A stretch of DNA of 64,000 bases from an uncultured Ruegeria sp. GTDB lineage: Bacteria; Pseudomonadota; Alphaproteobacteria; Rhodobacterales; Rhodobacteraceae. Made by a program: the position numbers and the translations under genes. Every line of letters starts with the position of its first letter. Within the stretch, counting starts at the first letter, position 1. The notes beneath the pieces were generated by a model, which was not told the origin of the DNA, did no database searches, and worked only from the letters and a program-made list of their open reading frames with translations. Where the stretch lies: the NCBI RefSeq assembly GCF_947500045.1, contig NZ_CANMQQ010000003.1, positions 124,001 to 188,000 of the forward strand, in the 5' to 3' direction. This document shows positions 21,190 through 31,202 of the stretch, piece after piece.

Positions 21190-22199
21190 TGGACTTCCTA
21201 AACGCCCTTGTGGCGCTCTCCAACTTCGTCCTTGTTCCCGCAATCGCCTATGGCAGCCAATTGGCGCTGGGCGCGTTGGGGGTGACGTTGATCTACGGCA
21301 TCTTGCGGTTCTCGAACTTTGCGCACGGCGACACGATGGCGTTTGGCGCAATGATCGCCGTGCTGGTCACATGGGGCCTACAGGCCGCTGGGGTCAGCTT
21401 CGGGCCGCTGCCGACCGCGCTGCTTGCCCTGCCCTTTGCCATTCTGGGTTGTATCGTTCTGGTGCTCGTCACTGATCGGCTAGTCTATCGCTTCTACCGA
21501 GAACAAAAAGCCAAACCGGTCATTCTGGTAATCGTCTCAATGGGCGTGATGTTCATTATGAACGGCCTTGTGCGCTTTATCATCGGTCCAGATGATCAGA
21601 GGTTTTCCGACGGTGCCCGTTTTCTAATCAAGGCGCGGGATTTCAAAGCCTGGACCGGTCTGAACGAGGGGCTTGCGATCAAAACCTCGCAGGCCATCAC
21701 AGTTGTTGTGGCGGTGGTCGCCGTGGCAGCTTTGTTCTGGTTCCTCAACAAGACCCGCACCGGAAAATCAATGCGCGCCTATTCGGATAACGAGGATCTG
21801 GCGCTGCTGTCGGGCATCAACCCGGAGCGTGTGGTGATGATCACATGGATCATCGTGGCCGCGCTGGCGACCACGGCGGGTGTGCTTTACGGCCTCGACA
21901 AAAGCTTCAAGCCCTTCGTCTATTTCCAGTTGCTGCTGCCGATATTTGCATCGGCCATCGTGGGTGGCCTTGGCAACCCTCTGGGCGCTATCGCTGGTGG
22001 GTTCATCATCGCGTTTTCCGAGGTGACCGTCACCTATGCGTGGAAGAAAGTGCTGACCTATCTGGCACCGGAAAATCTGGAGCCTTCCGGGTTGGTTCAG
22101 TTTCTGTCCACCGATTACAAATTCGCCGTCAGCTTTGCCATTCTGCTGATCGTGCTGCTGTTTAAGCCCACCGGCTTGTTCAAAGGAAAAGTAATATGA
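21189..22199 (+). CDS. Branched-chain amino-acid-type ABC transporter permease (LivH-like)
   Basis: GALGVTLIYGILRFSNFAHGD, multi-TM, operon context. Confidence 0.9.
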   Translation: MDFLNALVALSNFVLVPAIAYGSQLALGALGVTLIYGILRFSNFAHGDTMAFGAMIAVLVTWGLQAAGVSFGPLPTALLALPFAILGCIVLVLVTDRLVYRFYREQKAKPVILVIVSMGVMFIMNGLVRFIIGPDDQRFSDGARFLIKARDFKAWTGLNEGLAIKTSQAITVVVAVVAVAALFWFLNKTRTGKSMRAYSDNEDLALLSGINPERVVMITWIIVAALATTAGVLYGLDKSFKPFVYFQLLLPIFASAIVGGLGNPLGAIAGGFIIAFSEVTVTYAWKKVLTYLAPENLEPSGLVQFLSTDYKFAVSFAILLIVLLFKPTGLFKGKVI

Positions 22200-23509
22200 G
22201 CGAGCCCGTCAAAAACACGCTGCTTTTTGTTGTCGTTGGCGGCCTCATCTTGCTGACCGGGTTTACCCAAAGCTGGAATGCCGCGATCCTGATCCTGAAC
22301 ATGGGTCTGATCTCGGCCATCATGTCCATCGGGGTAAACCTGCAATGGGGCTTTGCGGGTTTGTTCAATGTGGGCGTCATGGGCTTTGTCGCCTTGGGCG
22401 GGCTGGCGGTTGTGCTGGTCTCAACCCCGCCGACGCCTGGCGCGTGGTCGACGGGCGGCTATGGCGTTGTGCTCGCGCTGTTGCTCGGTGCAGCGACGGT
22501 TGTTGCGGCGGTCATGGTGGCGCAGAAAATGCCAAAAGGACGAACGCGAACTGTTTCGCTGGTGGGTATTCTGCTGGTCGGTTTCTTTGTTTACCGCGCG
22601 ATCTTTGACCCAAATGTTTCTGCCATTGAGGCGATCGATCCGGCCATTGCCGGTAATATCGGTGGCCTGAACCTTCCGGTTCTGCTGGCCTGGCCCGCCG
22701 GAGGATTACTGGCCGCTGGCGCTGCATGGCTGATCGGCAAGACAGCTCTGGGCCTGCGCTCGGACTATCTGGCGATTGCAACGCTTGGTATCGCCGAGAT
22801 CATTATTGCGATCATGAAAAACGAAGACTGGCTGGCCCGTGGGGTCAAGAATGTCTATGGCATACCGCGCCCCGCGCCTGTTGTCGGGTATGAGGTCGAG
22901 CTTCAGCAAGACCCGTCCTTCCTTGCACGGGCAGAATGGCTGGGGTTGGACCCGGTGACGGCGTCGACCCTATCGGTCAAGCTGGGCTATTCGCTGCTGT
23001 TTCTGGTTGTCCTTCTGATCCTGCTTTGGATGGCGCAGATGGCATTGAAAAGCCCTTGGGGGCGTATGATGCGGGCCATCCGCGACAACGAAGTCGCAGC
23101 CGAGGCGATGGGAAAGGACGTCACCCGCCGCCACCTGCAGATATTTGTTCTGGGCTCGGCCATTTGTGGCATTGCAGGTGCTATGATGACTACGCTGGAC
23201 GGGCAGCTGACACCGGGTACTTACAACCCGCTGCGCTTTACCTTCCTTGTCTGGGTGATGGTGATTGTTGGCGGATCGGGGAACAATTTCGGCGCTGTTC
23301 TGGGCGCATTCCTGATCTGGTTCCTGTGGGTACAGGTTGAACCCATTGGCCTGTGGTTGATGAACCTGATCACCGTAGGAATGGCTGATGGCAGTGCACT
23401 GAAGGCCCATTTGATCGACAGTGCGGCACATATGCGCCTGTTTACCATGGGTCTGATCCTGCTGATTGTTCTCAGATTCAGTCCAAGAGGGCTGATCCCC
23501 GAGAAATAA
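22196..23509 (+). CDS. Branched-chain amino-acid-type ABC transporter permease (LivM-like)
   Basis: LIVM permease motifs (GLRSDYLAIATLGIAEII, VWVMVIVGGSGNNFGAVLGA). Confidence 0.9.
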   Translation: MSEPVKNTLLFVVVGGLILLTGFTQSWNAAILILNMGLISAIMSIGVNLQWGFAGLFNVGVMGFVALGGLAVVLVSTPPTPGAWSTGGYGVVLALLLGAATVVAAVMVAQKMPKGRTRTVSLVGILLVGFFVYRAIFDPNVSAIEAIDPAIAGNIGGLNLPVLLAWPAGGLLAAGAAWLIGKTALGLRSDYLAIATLGIAEIIIAIMKNEDWLARGVKNVYGIPRPAPVVGYEVELQQDPSFLARAEWLGLDPVTASTLSVKLGYSLLFLVVLLILLWMAQMALKSPWGRMMRAIRDNEVAAEAMGKDVTRRHLQIFVLGSAICGIAGAMMTTLDGQLTPGTYNPLRFTFLVWVMVIVGGSGNNFGAVLGAFLIWFLWVQVEPIGLWLMNLITVGMADGSALKAHLIDSAAHMRLFTMGLILLIVLRFSPRGLIPEK

Positions 23510-23533
23510 GCCAAAAAAATTCAGAAATTCCCC

Positions 23534-23560
23534 TAACGCGCCGTTAACCGGCGCGTTTTA
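23534..23560 (+). terminator. Intrinsic terminator of the ABC transporter operon
   Basis: aacgcgccg-ttaac-cggcgcgtttta. Confidence 0.8.
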
Positions 23561-23689
23561 TAGTGCCGTAGATCAGAACGAACTAAACCGGCATTCTGCG
23601 ATCCACCAATTCGCTACCGTGTCCTACGCAAGCTCAGCGTGGAGTTTTAACGATCAGACAGTTACCAGGATGAGAACATCGTAATCGCC

Positions 23690-23944
23690 ATGAAAAATCC
23701 ACTCAAGAATTTCGCAATAGCCATTCCTCTGATAGCCTCGCTGTCTGCCTGTGTGCCGACACCTGAGGAGTTGGAGACTACGCCGGTGAGGGTGCAGACA
23801 TCCAAAGGTGTCGTAACTTGCCAACTCTATCGACATAACCGCGTAAGCTGGGATCGTGCGATTGATTTCCCCGCCACCAAAATGTCGGTGCCCGAGGCTG
23901 ACAACTATTGCAAACAGGAAGGTTTGCGCCGGTTGAAGCGTTGA
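23690..23944 (+). CDS. Small putative lipoprotein
   Basis: Hydrophobic N-terminus with lipobox LSAC; 84 aa. Confidence 0.6.
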   Translation: MKNPLKNFAIAIPLIASLSACVPTPEELETTPVRVQTSKGVVTCQLYRHNRVSWDRAIDFPATKMSVPEADNYCKQEGLRRLKR

Positions 23945-23986
23945 CCGATGTGGCACGCGGCCAGTTGATCGCGTGCCATCCTATTC

Positions 23987-25534
23987 TTAACGGTTGCGAA
24001 ACAAACCGCCCAGAATACCGCGCACTATGCGGCGGCCAGTTGTGCCCTTCAATTCCTTGATGACTGCCTCGCTCATCGCAGTGGCGAAGGTATCCTTTTT
24101 GCGCGAGACACGAGAGGATGAGCGTCCGACACGACTGCCCGAGTACCTTCGGGCCGAGGCATATTCACGTTCTGCCGGGCTTTGTTGATCCAACGCCTCG
24201 TCGGATTCGGCCTGTTCGGCGGCACCCGCAGCGGTATTTGCGCGCGCTTGCAGAATTTCAAACGCAGATTTTCGATCGACCCGGGTGCCATATTTGGCAT
24301 CCATTGGCGATGCTGTGATGACTGACTGACGTTCGGCCTTTGTAATCGGACCAAGCTGTGAACCCGGCGGCCGGATCAACGTACGCTCGACCACGCCTGG
24401 AACACCTTTCTTTTGCAGCATCGAGGTTACCGCTTCGCCTACACCAACCTCTCGTATGGCGGCTTCGGTATCGAAGGTAGGGTTCTCACGATAGGTTTCT
24501 GCTGCAAGCCGCAGGTTTTTGCGGTCGCGTGCTGTGAAAGCTCGAAGCGCGTGTTGGACACGATTGCCCAACTGACCAAGGATATCTTCCGGAATATCTG
24601 CCGGGTTCTGCGAGATGAAATAAACGCCCACGCCCTTTGACCGGATCAGCCGCGCCACTTGTTCAACCTTGTCGACCAGAACTTTCGGAGCGTCTTCGAA
24701 CAACAAATGGGCCTCGTCAAAGAAGAAAACCAGTTTGGGTTTCTCAGGGTCGCCGACCTCGGGCAATTCCTCGAACAGTTCGCTGAGCAGCCACAGCAGG
24801 AAGGTTGCGTAAAGACGCGGTGACCCCATCAGCTTGTCCGAGGCCAGAATGTTCACCATCCCCTGCCCGTTCGCATCCGTCCGCATCAAGTCAGAAAGGT
24901 CCAGCGCGGGTTCGCCAAACAGGTTGGTGCCACCTTGGTTTTCCAGCACCAGCAAACGCCTTTGAATGGCACCAATTGATGCAGTTGAGACATTGCCATA
25001 TCGAAGCGACAACTGCGCCCGGTTCTCGCCGATCCAGACCAGCAATGCCTGCAGGTCCTTCAGATCAAGCAGCGGCATGCCTTCTTCGTCCGCCACCCGA
25101 AACGCGATGTTCAAAATTCCTTCCTGCGCCTCGCTAAGCTCCATCAGGCGCGAAAGCAGCAATGGCCCCATCTCGGTCACGGTGGTCCGAACGGGGTGGC
25201 CCTGTTCGCCGAACAAGTCCCAGAAAGTGACTGGGCACGCAGCGTATGAGAAAGAACCGAACCCGATCTTGGTGGCCCGATCCTGAAATGCCTGATGCAG
25301 TTTATGCTCTTGGCTTCCGGGCAGCGCCAATCCCGACAGGTCACCTTTGACATCAGCCAGAAATACCGGGACCCCGGCTTGTGAGAATCCCTCGGCCAGT
25401 ATTTGAAGTGTTACCGTTTTGCCCGTTCCGGTCGCTCCGGCGATCAAGCCGTGACGGTTTGCATATTTCAGGGAAAGCCCTTGCGCCACTGAATACCCAT
25501 CACCGCCGCCGCCTACGAAGATCTTGTTGTCCAT
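23987..25534 (-). CDS. HerA-like ATPase, DUF853 family
   Basis: [40 protein letters not shown]; start at [11 protein letters not shown]. Confidence 0.88.
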   Translation of the reverse strand: MDNKIFVGGGGDGYSVAQGLSLKYANRHGLIAGATGTGKTVTLQILAEGFSQAGVPVFLADVKGDLSGLALPGSQEHKLHQAFQDRATKIGFGSFSYAACPVTFWDLFGEQGHPVRTTVTEMGPLLLSRLMELSEAQEGILNIAFRVADEEGMPLLDLKDLQALLVWIGENRAQLSLRYGNVSTASIGAIQRRLLVLENQGGTNLFGEPALDLSDLMRTDANGQGMVNILASDKLMGSPRLYATFLLWLLSELFEELPEVGDPEKPKLVFFFDEAHLLFEDAPKVLVDKVEQVARLIRSKGVGVYFISQNPADIPEDILGQLGNRVQHALRAFTARDRKNLRLAAETYRENPTFDTEAAIREVGVGEAVTSMLQKKGVPGVVERTLIRPPGSQLGPITKAERQSVITASPMDAKYGTRVDRKSAFEILQARANTAAGAAEQAESDEALDQQSPAEREYASARRYSGSRVGRSSSRVSRKKDTFATAMSEAVIKELKGTTGRRIVRGILGGLFRNR

Positions 25535-25604
25535 TGAAAATCTGTCCCGAATTCTACCGATCTGCCGCAAGCATACAAAGTTAACCTTTCGCTGCGAGAG
25601 TAAA

Positions 25605-25682
25605 TGTTGCCCATCATGGTATGACTGTGGTGGGCAAACTTCCTCCCTGTAGACTGGCCGTGCCTTCGGGCACGGCTTTTTT
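25605..25682 (+). ncRNA. Candidate sRNA resembling the alpha-r8/suhB/MmgR family
   Basis: 5' hairpin ttgcccatcat/gtggtgggcaa (11 bp), single-stranded CUUCCUCCCU at 25639-25648, then terminator gccgtgcc-ttcg-ggcacggc-TTTTTT. Confidence 0.65.
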
Positions 25683-25771
25683 GGTCTTATTTGGTTAAAA
25701 CCTGCGGGTATTGGTTCAATTTTTTCGGGTTAGCGGTTGACCGACGGGTTTCGCTTTCGTAACGTCTGCGC

Positions 25772-25843
25772 ATAAATAAGTCGGCCAGTCCGACGGGGAG
25801 AAAATATTCAAGAAGGGAGCCGCTCCACCGGCTCCCTTTTTCA
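25772..25843 (+). ncRNA. Candidate intergenic sRNA with promoter and terminator
   Basis: TTGACC (25737-25742)-N17-TAACGT (25760-25765), internal hairpin gtcgg-ccagt-ccgac, terminator gggagcc-gctccacc-ggctccc-ttttt, no convincing ORF. Confidence 0.55.
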
Positions 25844-25979
25844 TTGCCAGAATGGGTGCGCCAAACACGCTTGGATAAAAAAGTGAGTAATTTACAGTCA
25901 TCCATTCGGATTGTTCCTGACACCGCTTGGCAACAGTGTTAGACGAAACAAAAAGCTGGATCAGCAATATGAGGCATTC

Positions 25980-26573
25980 ATGATCAGGAAATTGGCACCC
26001 CTTAGCATGTTGGCGGCTGCACTGTTGTGCAATTCGGCCTTCGCGCAGGAAACCACCGAAGCCCCGGACACAGAGGCCGAGGTTGGCAGCGATCTAGACC
26101 TAGGCCAGACCGGCCCCCGTATTGGCGAGCAATATGTGAAAGAGCAATCGGGCGACTGGAACATTTCTTGCATCAAATCGGAGGGCAACGAAGACCCCTG
26201 CGCTATGGTGCAAATCCTGGACAATCCGCAAGGTGATCCGATTGCCGAAATTTCGATCGGGAAGCTACCGCAAGGTGGTGCTGCGGTCGCTTGGGCAAAT
26301 GTTGTTGTTCCGCTTGAAACACTTCTGCAGGCGCAGCTGGCGGTTTCGATCGATGGTGCTCCGCGCAAGCTGTACAACTACCACCACTGCGTTTCCGTTG
26401 GGTGCATCGCACAGCTGGGGCTGACCCAGGGCGATATTGACGCCATGAAATCGGGATCAACTGCAGTGCTCTCGCTGGTTCCTGCCCGCCTGCCGGATCA
26501 GGTGTTGAATATGGAAATGTCTCTGAGCGGTTTCACGTCAGGTTTTGACGGGTTGAGTGTATCCGCGAATTAA
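25980..26573 (+). CDS. Invasion-associated locus B (IalB) family protein
   Basis: Signal peptide, SGDWNISCIKSEGNEDPCAMVQIL..., YHHCVSVGCIAQLGLTQGDIDAMKSG IalB-type pattern; start at MIRKLAPLS. Confidence 0.8.
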   Translation: MIRKLAPLSMLAAALLCNSAFAQETTEAPDTEAEVGSDLDLGQTGPRIGEQYVKEQSGDWNISCIKSEGNEDPCAMVQILDNPQGDPIAEISIGKLPQGGAAVAWANVVVPLETLLQAQLAVSIDGAPRKLYNYHHCVSVGCIAQLGLTQGDIDAMKSGSTAVLSLVPARLPDQVLNMEMSLSGFTSGFDGLSVSAN

Positions 26574-26596
26574 GAACTGAAATCTACGAAATCGAA

Positions 26597-26624
26597 GCCG
26601 TCGCTAAGTTGCGGCGGCTTTTTT
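26597..26624 (+). terminator. Intrinsic terminator
   Basis: gccgtcgc-taagtt-gcggcggc-TTTTTT following IalB gene. Confidence 0.8.
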
Positions 26625-27832
26625 CATATCCGCTTCAGCGCTAAAACAGCGTTCAAACCGCCAAAGGCAAAAGCATTGCTGAGCGCGACATCAACTTTCG
26701 CCTCGCGCGCCTCGTTCGGCACAACGTCAAGCGCACATTCGGGGTCGGGCTCTTCATACCCGATCGTCGGCGCAACAATCCCGTCGCGCAGAGCCATGAT
26801 GCAGGCCAGCAACTCGACCGCGCCCGTACCGCCAATCAGATGACCATGCATCGATTTTGTGGACGAGATCATAAGGTCGTCCGCATGGGGGCCGAACACG
26901 TCCGCAACTGCAGCACATTCAGTTTTATCATTGGCTGCCGTACCCGTTCCATGCGCATTGATGTATCCAACATCGCTGCCATTTAGGCGCGCATCCGCCA
27001 ATGCCCCGGCCATGGCGCGCGACGCACCCTGTTTGCTGGGCATGACAATATCAGCTGCGTCAGAGGACATGGCAAAGCCCGCAACCTCGCACAAGATTTC
27101 GGCACCGCGCGCACGCGCATGTTCGTATTCTTCGAATACAAAGACACCAGCCCCTTCGCCCTGCACCATCCCATTTCGGTTGGCGCTAAATGGGCGGCAC
27201 GCATCTTTCGACATGACCCGAAGCCCTTCCCACGCCTTTACGCCGCCGAAGCACAGCATGGATTCCGAACCACCCGTTACCATCGCAGGTGCGGCCCCGC
27301 TACGTACCATCTGAAACGCCTGCGCCATTGCATGGTTCGACGATGCGCAGGCTGTCGATACTGTAAAGCTGGGGCCTTTTAAGTTGTGTTCCATCGAAAC
27401 GTGACTGGCGGCCGCGTTGTTCATCAGCTTGGGTACGACAAAAGGATGTACCCGGTTCTTGCCGTCTTCGTAAACTGATCGGTAGTTATCATCCCAAGTC
27501 GAGACACCACCGCCAGCTGTCCCCAGTACGACGCCCGATCGCGCAGCGGTATCGCCCGAGAAGACGATACCTGATTGGTCGATTGCCTCTTTAGCTGCGG
27601 TCAATGTGAACTGTGTGAACCGATCATACAGCGTCATCTGCTGACGGTTGAACCGGCCTTCGGCTTCAAAGCCACGCACCTGTCCACCGATCTTGATCGA
27701 CAGGCGGTCGACATCACGAAATTCCAAGTCTGAAATGCCACATCGACCTTCGCGCATGGCTTCCAGCGTATCGGGAACTGAATGCCCCAATGAATTGATG
27801 GTGCCCGCACCCGTAATGACGACGCGTTTCAT
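26624..27832 (-). CDS. Beta-ketoacyl-ACP synthase (FabF/NodE-like KAS)
   Basis: Cys-His-His triad: STACASSNHA, NAHGTGTAANDKTE, STKSMHGHLIGGTGA. Confidence 0.9.
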   Translation of the reverse strand: MKRVVITGAGTINSLGHSVPDTLEAMREGRCGISDLEFRDVDRLSIKIGGQVRGFEAEGRFNRQQMTLYDRFTQFTLTAAKEAIDQSGIVFSGDTAARSGVVLGTAGGGVSTWDDNYRSVYEDGKNRVHPFVVPKLMNNAAASHVSMEHNLKGPSFTVSTACASSNHAMAQAFQMVRSGAAPAMVTGGSESMLCFGGVKAWEGLRVMSKDACRPFSANRNGMVQGEGAGVFVFEEYEHARARGAEILCEVAGFAMSSDAADIVMPSKQGASRAMAGALADARLNGSDVGYINAHGTGTAANDKTECAAVADVFGPHADDLMISSTKSMHGHLIGGTGAVELLACIMALRDGIVAPTIGYEEPDPECALDVVPNEAREAKVDVALSNAFAFGGLNAVLALKRI

Positions 27833-27840
27833 ATCGGCGG

Positions 27841-28098
27841 TCAGACCTTTTCCGAAACGAGTTTTTCGATGCCCGCAATGATGGCGGCCACGTTCGAAAT
27901 GTCGAAATCGGTAGAATTGGGCTCGTTCGCGTTGAAAGGCACCGTAATATCGAACTCTTCTTCGATGGCAAAAATGCTTTCGACCAGACCCAGACTATCG
28001 ATGCCCAAATCTTCGAGGGTGCTATCGGGCGTCACATCCGAAGGCTCAAGCACGGCCTGTTCCGCAATGATTGCAATGACGCGGTCGCTGATGCTCAT
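27841..28098 (-). CDS. Acyl carrier protein (specialised)
   Basis: DLGIDSLGLVESIFAIEEEFDI phosphopantetheine attachment motif; coupled to KAS gene. Confidence 0.9.
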   Translation of the reverse strand: MSISDRVIAIIAEQAVLEPSDVTPDSTLEDLGIDSLGLVESIFAIEEEFDITVPFNANEPNSTDFDISNVAAIIAGIEKLVSEKV

Positions 28099-28130
28099 CT
28101 CGATCCTCTGATTATCGCGTTGGGCATGAC

Positions 28131-29222
28131 TTAATCGCTTGGGGGCTGTTTGAAAACAGCCTTTTTCAACGCTTCGACGTCACGCGCCATTCGGGGCAGA
28201 CGGCGTTGTGCCTTATAAATATCGGTATGGCTTTCCATTTTGACAGCCGGATACCCCATAATTACGCGACCAGCTGGAACATTGGATAGGATCTTTGACC
28301 CACCACCAGAAATTACTCCATCTCCGATAAAAATATTGTCGGATACACCGGTTTGGCCGCCCAATACGACATTGTTGCCAATCTCGACCGATCCAGACAC
28401 GCCCGTTTGGCCGCACAGCAGACAGTCCTGCCCGATACGGGTATTGTGTCCAACGTGCACAAGGTTATCCAGCTTGGATCCGCTGCCGATTACAGTGTTT
28501 CGAATGGTTCCGTTGTCTACAGTACAGTTCGAACCAATTTCGACATCGTCGCCGATCTCAACCGCCCCCAGTGAATGAATGCGCAACCAGTTCTGGGCCT
28601 TGGCGTCCCCTTGATCGCCCAGTGTCTTCCTCGCATTTTCAGCGCCAGAAACCTCGGGCGTGACATAGCTGAACCCGTCTCCTCCGATACGAGCGCCCGG
28701 TTGTGCGGTAAAACGATCACCAATTTGCGCCCTGGCACCTATGCTAACCATTTCGCGCAGCAGGGCGTTATTCCCCAGTGAGGCATCAATTCCAATCGCG
28801 CAATGCGCCCCTATGACCGAACCTGCGCCAATCCGCGCACGCGCGCCGATGACAGCCAGCGGGCCAATCGAGACGTCTGCACCGATCTCGGCGGTGTCAT
28901 CGACCACCGCCGAGGGATGAATCCCCGGTGCGATCCCCTGCCCGCGATCCAGCATTGATGTGATCCCCGCCATGGCCATGCGCGGGCGTTGGACAAAGAT
29001 GGCGGCTTCCAGCCCCAACGCTTTCCAGTCCGCCCCATCCCAGAGAACAGCTGCCCGGGCCGCGCCGTCGGTTAGGGCCTGAGCATATTTGGGCGACATC
29101 GCCATTGCCAAATCGGTCGGCCCTGCATCGCCCGGCTCGGCAGCGCGCAGAATCGTCAGTCCGACCTGCCCTTCGGCCACGGCATCAAGAGCTTCGGCGA
29201 TTTGCTGAACTGTGAACTGCAT
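28131..29222 (-). CDS. lpxD: UDP-3-O-acylglucosamine N-acyltransferase LpxD
   Basis: Hexapeptide repeats with HVGHNTRIGQDCLLCGQTGVSGSVEIGNNVVLGGQTGV LpxD core. Confidence 0.9.
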   Translation of the reverse strand: MQFTVQQIAEALDAVAEGQVGLTILRAAEPGDAGPTDLAMAMSPKYAQALTDGAARAAVLWDGADWKALGLEAAIFVQRPRMAMAGITSMLDRGQGIAPGIHPSAVVDDTAEIGADVSIGPLAVIGARARIGAGSVIGAHCAIGIDASLGNNALLREMVSIGARAQIGDRFTAQPGARIGGDGFSYVTPEVSGAENARKTLGDQGDAKAQNWLRIHSLGAVEIGDDVEIGSNCTVDNGTIRNTVIGSGSKLDNLVHVGHNTRIGQDCLLCGQTGVSGSVEIGNNVVLGGQTGVSDNIFIGDGVISGGGSKILSNVPAGRVIMGYPAVKMESHTDIYKAQRRLPRMARDVEALKKAVFKQPPSD

Positions 29223-29255
29223 GCGGGCTTCCTCGTGGCGCGATCTGCCCCGTGA

Positions 29256-30878
29256 TTACCCCTGAACGTCCGGCAGGGCCACCCCTGCCTTCTGCAACGC
29301 CTCCCAGATCTTGCGATCCCGGTCATAAACGTCGCGGCGATACTGAACCTCTCCTTTCGGTCCAATATATGCTGTCCGATATATCAGATGTACCGGCACA
29401 GGGCTGTCCAGATCCACCTTTGTTTCTTTTCCAGTGTTCAGAACACGGTGGAAGAATGCTTTCGGATCTTCTTCCTGCTTGGCCAGCAGCGCATAGGCAA
29501 ATTCAAACGGTTGAGCCAGCCGGATACAGCCATGCGAAAACGCCCGAACCTCACGTGCAAACAGAGATTTCTGTGGCGTATCATGGAGATAGATGTTGTA
29601 CTTATTCGGGAACATGAACTTCACCAGACCCAGCGCATTGCTTTTGCTTGGGGGTTGGCGCATTGAAAATGGAAAGTTCCTTGCCGTGAACTGGGTGAAA
29701 TCGACAGCGCCCCGGTTTACCTGACGCCCGCCGCGATCGGTGATTTGAATGTGCCCGACTGCATTTGGATTGGCCTGCAGTTTCGGCAGGTATTCTTTGG
29801 TGATGATCGAGCGCGGCACATACCAACTTGGGTTGATTACCATGTGCTCCATCTCGTCCGAAAACTCGGGGCTGCGGCGATCATGGGTATTTTTGCCAAT
29901 AACGGCGCGTGTTTCGAACGTCACCAGCCCATCATCAACGATCTTAGCAGAAAAATCTGCCTGATTTACGAGGATATGACGATCACCACGTTCCTTGGGC
30001 AGCCAACGCTCACGCTCTAACGCGACGTAGACCGATTTCAGGCGCTCTGAAACCGGCCTATTGATCTCGGTAATGGTCCCTTGCCCGGCGACGCCATCCG
30101 GCTCTAACCCATGTGCAGTTTGAAAAGCTTGGACCGCAGTAAGCAATGCATCGTCATATTCAGGGCTCGCAGTTGGCCTCAGATACCCCATGGCAACCAA
30201 TCGATTGCGCAGCTTGATGACATTTCCGCCCGTATCCCCGCGTTCGAGCTTTGCGATGGGAACGGTTTCTCCCCAACCGCCTTTCTCAATCAGAGTTTCC
30301 AGCACCTTTTTCTGCTTCATCAGCGCGCGATATTGGCGCGATTGCGGCATTAGCTCCTGGAAATATTGTTCACCGCCACCCGCCACGAGGCGCTGCAAAT
30401 GTTCATCCGCGCTACGGCGCTCAACTGTCCGGACGAGGCCGGAATCGATTTGTGCAGGTGATGTAGCACCGAATTGCAACTTATTGGCGTACTTGACAAA
30501 AACGCGGCTTAGCTCAGCTTCAACCCGCCCCAGATCACGGGTGGATCTAGCCTCTTGCATCAAGGTGATTAGCGCAGGCGCATCAAACCGAGCGCCGGGA
30601 AGGCCATGCATATCAGCTGTCGAAAGTGCCCGGATCAAGGCCGCGCGACGCGCCTTATGTTCTGAAGTGTCTCCGGTCCATACCGGATCAAACCCGTTTT
30701 GGCTGTAAAACTCGGCAATGGAGGTATCTGTAGCAGTGTTTTCTGCCACTGCCATCTGAAAGGCTGTACCCGAGGTCCCCGCATGGGCGAACGAGGCCGA
30801 TGCCGCAAACAAGGCAACGACGAAAACACTGGAACGGGCACGAGAAACAAACGACATTAGATAGCCTTGGTTATTCAA
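29256..30878 (-). CDS. Murein L,D-transpeptidase (LdtD/YcbB-like)
   Basis: Peptidoglycan-binding domain, YkuD-type HDTPQKSLFAREVRAFSHGCIRLAQP catalytic motif; true start may be 30857. Confidence 0.9.
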   Translation of the reverse strand: MNNQGYLMSFVSRARSSVFVVALFAASASFAHAGTSGTAFQMAVAENTATDTSIAEFYSQNGFDPVWTGDTSEHKARRAALIRALSTADMHGLPGARFDAPALITLMQEARSTRDLGRVEAELSRVFVKYANKLQFGATSPAQIDSGLVRTVERRSADEHLQRLVAGGGEQYFQELMPQSRQYRALMKQKKVLETLIEKGGWGETVPIAKLERGDTGGNVIKLRNRLVAMGYLRPTASPEYDDALLTAVQAFQTAHGLEPDGVAGQGTITEINRPVSERLKSVYVALERERWLPKERGDRHILVNQADFSAKIVDDGLVTFETRAVIGKNTHDRRSPEFSDEMEHMVINPSWYVPRSIITKEYLPKLQANPNAVGHIQITDRGGRQVNRGAVDFTQFTARNFPFSMRQPPSKSNALGLVKFMFPNKYNIYLHDTPQKSLFAREVRAFSHGCIRLAQPFEFAYALLAKQEEDPKAFFHRVLNTGKETKVDLDSPVPVHLIYRTAYIGPKGEVQYRRDVYDRDRKIWEALQKAGVALPDVQG

Positions 30879-31202
30879 TGATTTTCCGCACTTTAGCAGC
30901 GGAGTTTAAAAATAATGTTTTGCAGCGCAGGTGAAGTCTAATCACAAATACATCAATGCGCCTCTTCTTTTTGCCGTGATGCGCGTTTGCATCGTTGCGA
31001 TTCTGGATAGGGTCAAATCATGCATCTTTGCATCAGTTGCGCAAAAAACTGCCGAAAATTCCCCCTTGATTACGGCGCAAACAAAGACTCCTTGGCTGAT
31101 GATTCCGACTGTGCCATAAATTCCGCATCTGGGATGGGATAAAAATTAAGACAGCGCGCGTAACATCGTGTGCAGGCAGGAACAGTACGGGACGAAACTG
31201 AA

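Noticed and set aside
25687-25967. Two short minus-strand ORFs (78 and 83 aa) over the sRNA region
   Set aside because: They read through a promoter-like element, a terminator hairpin and AT-rich sequence; no SD and no family resemblance.
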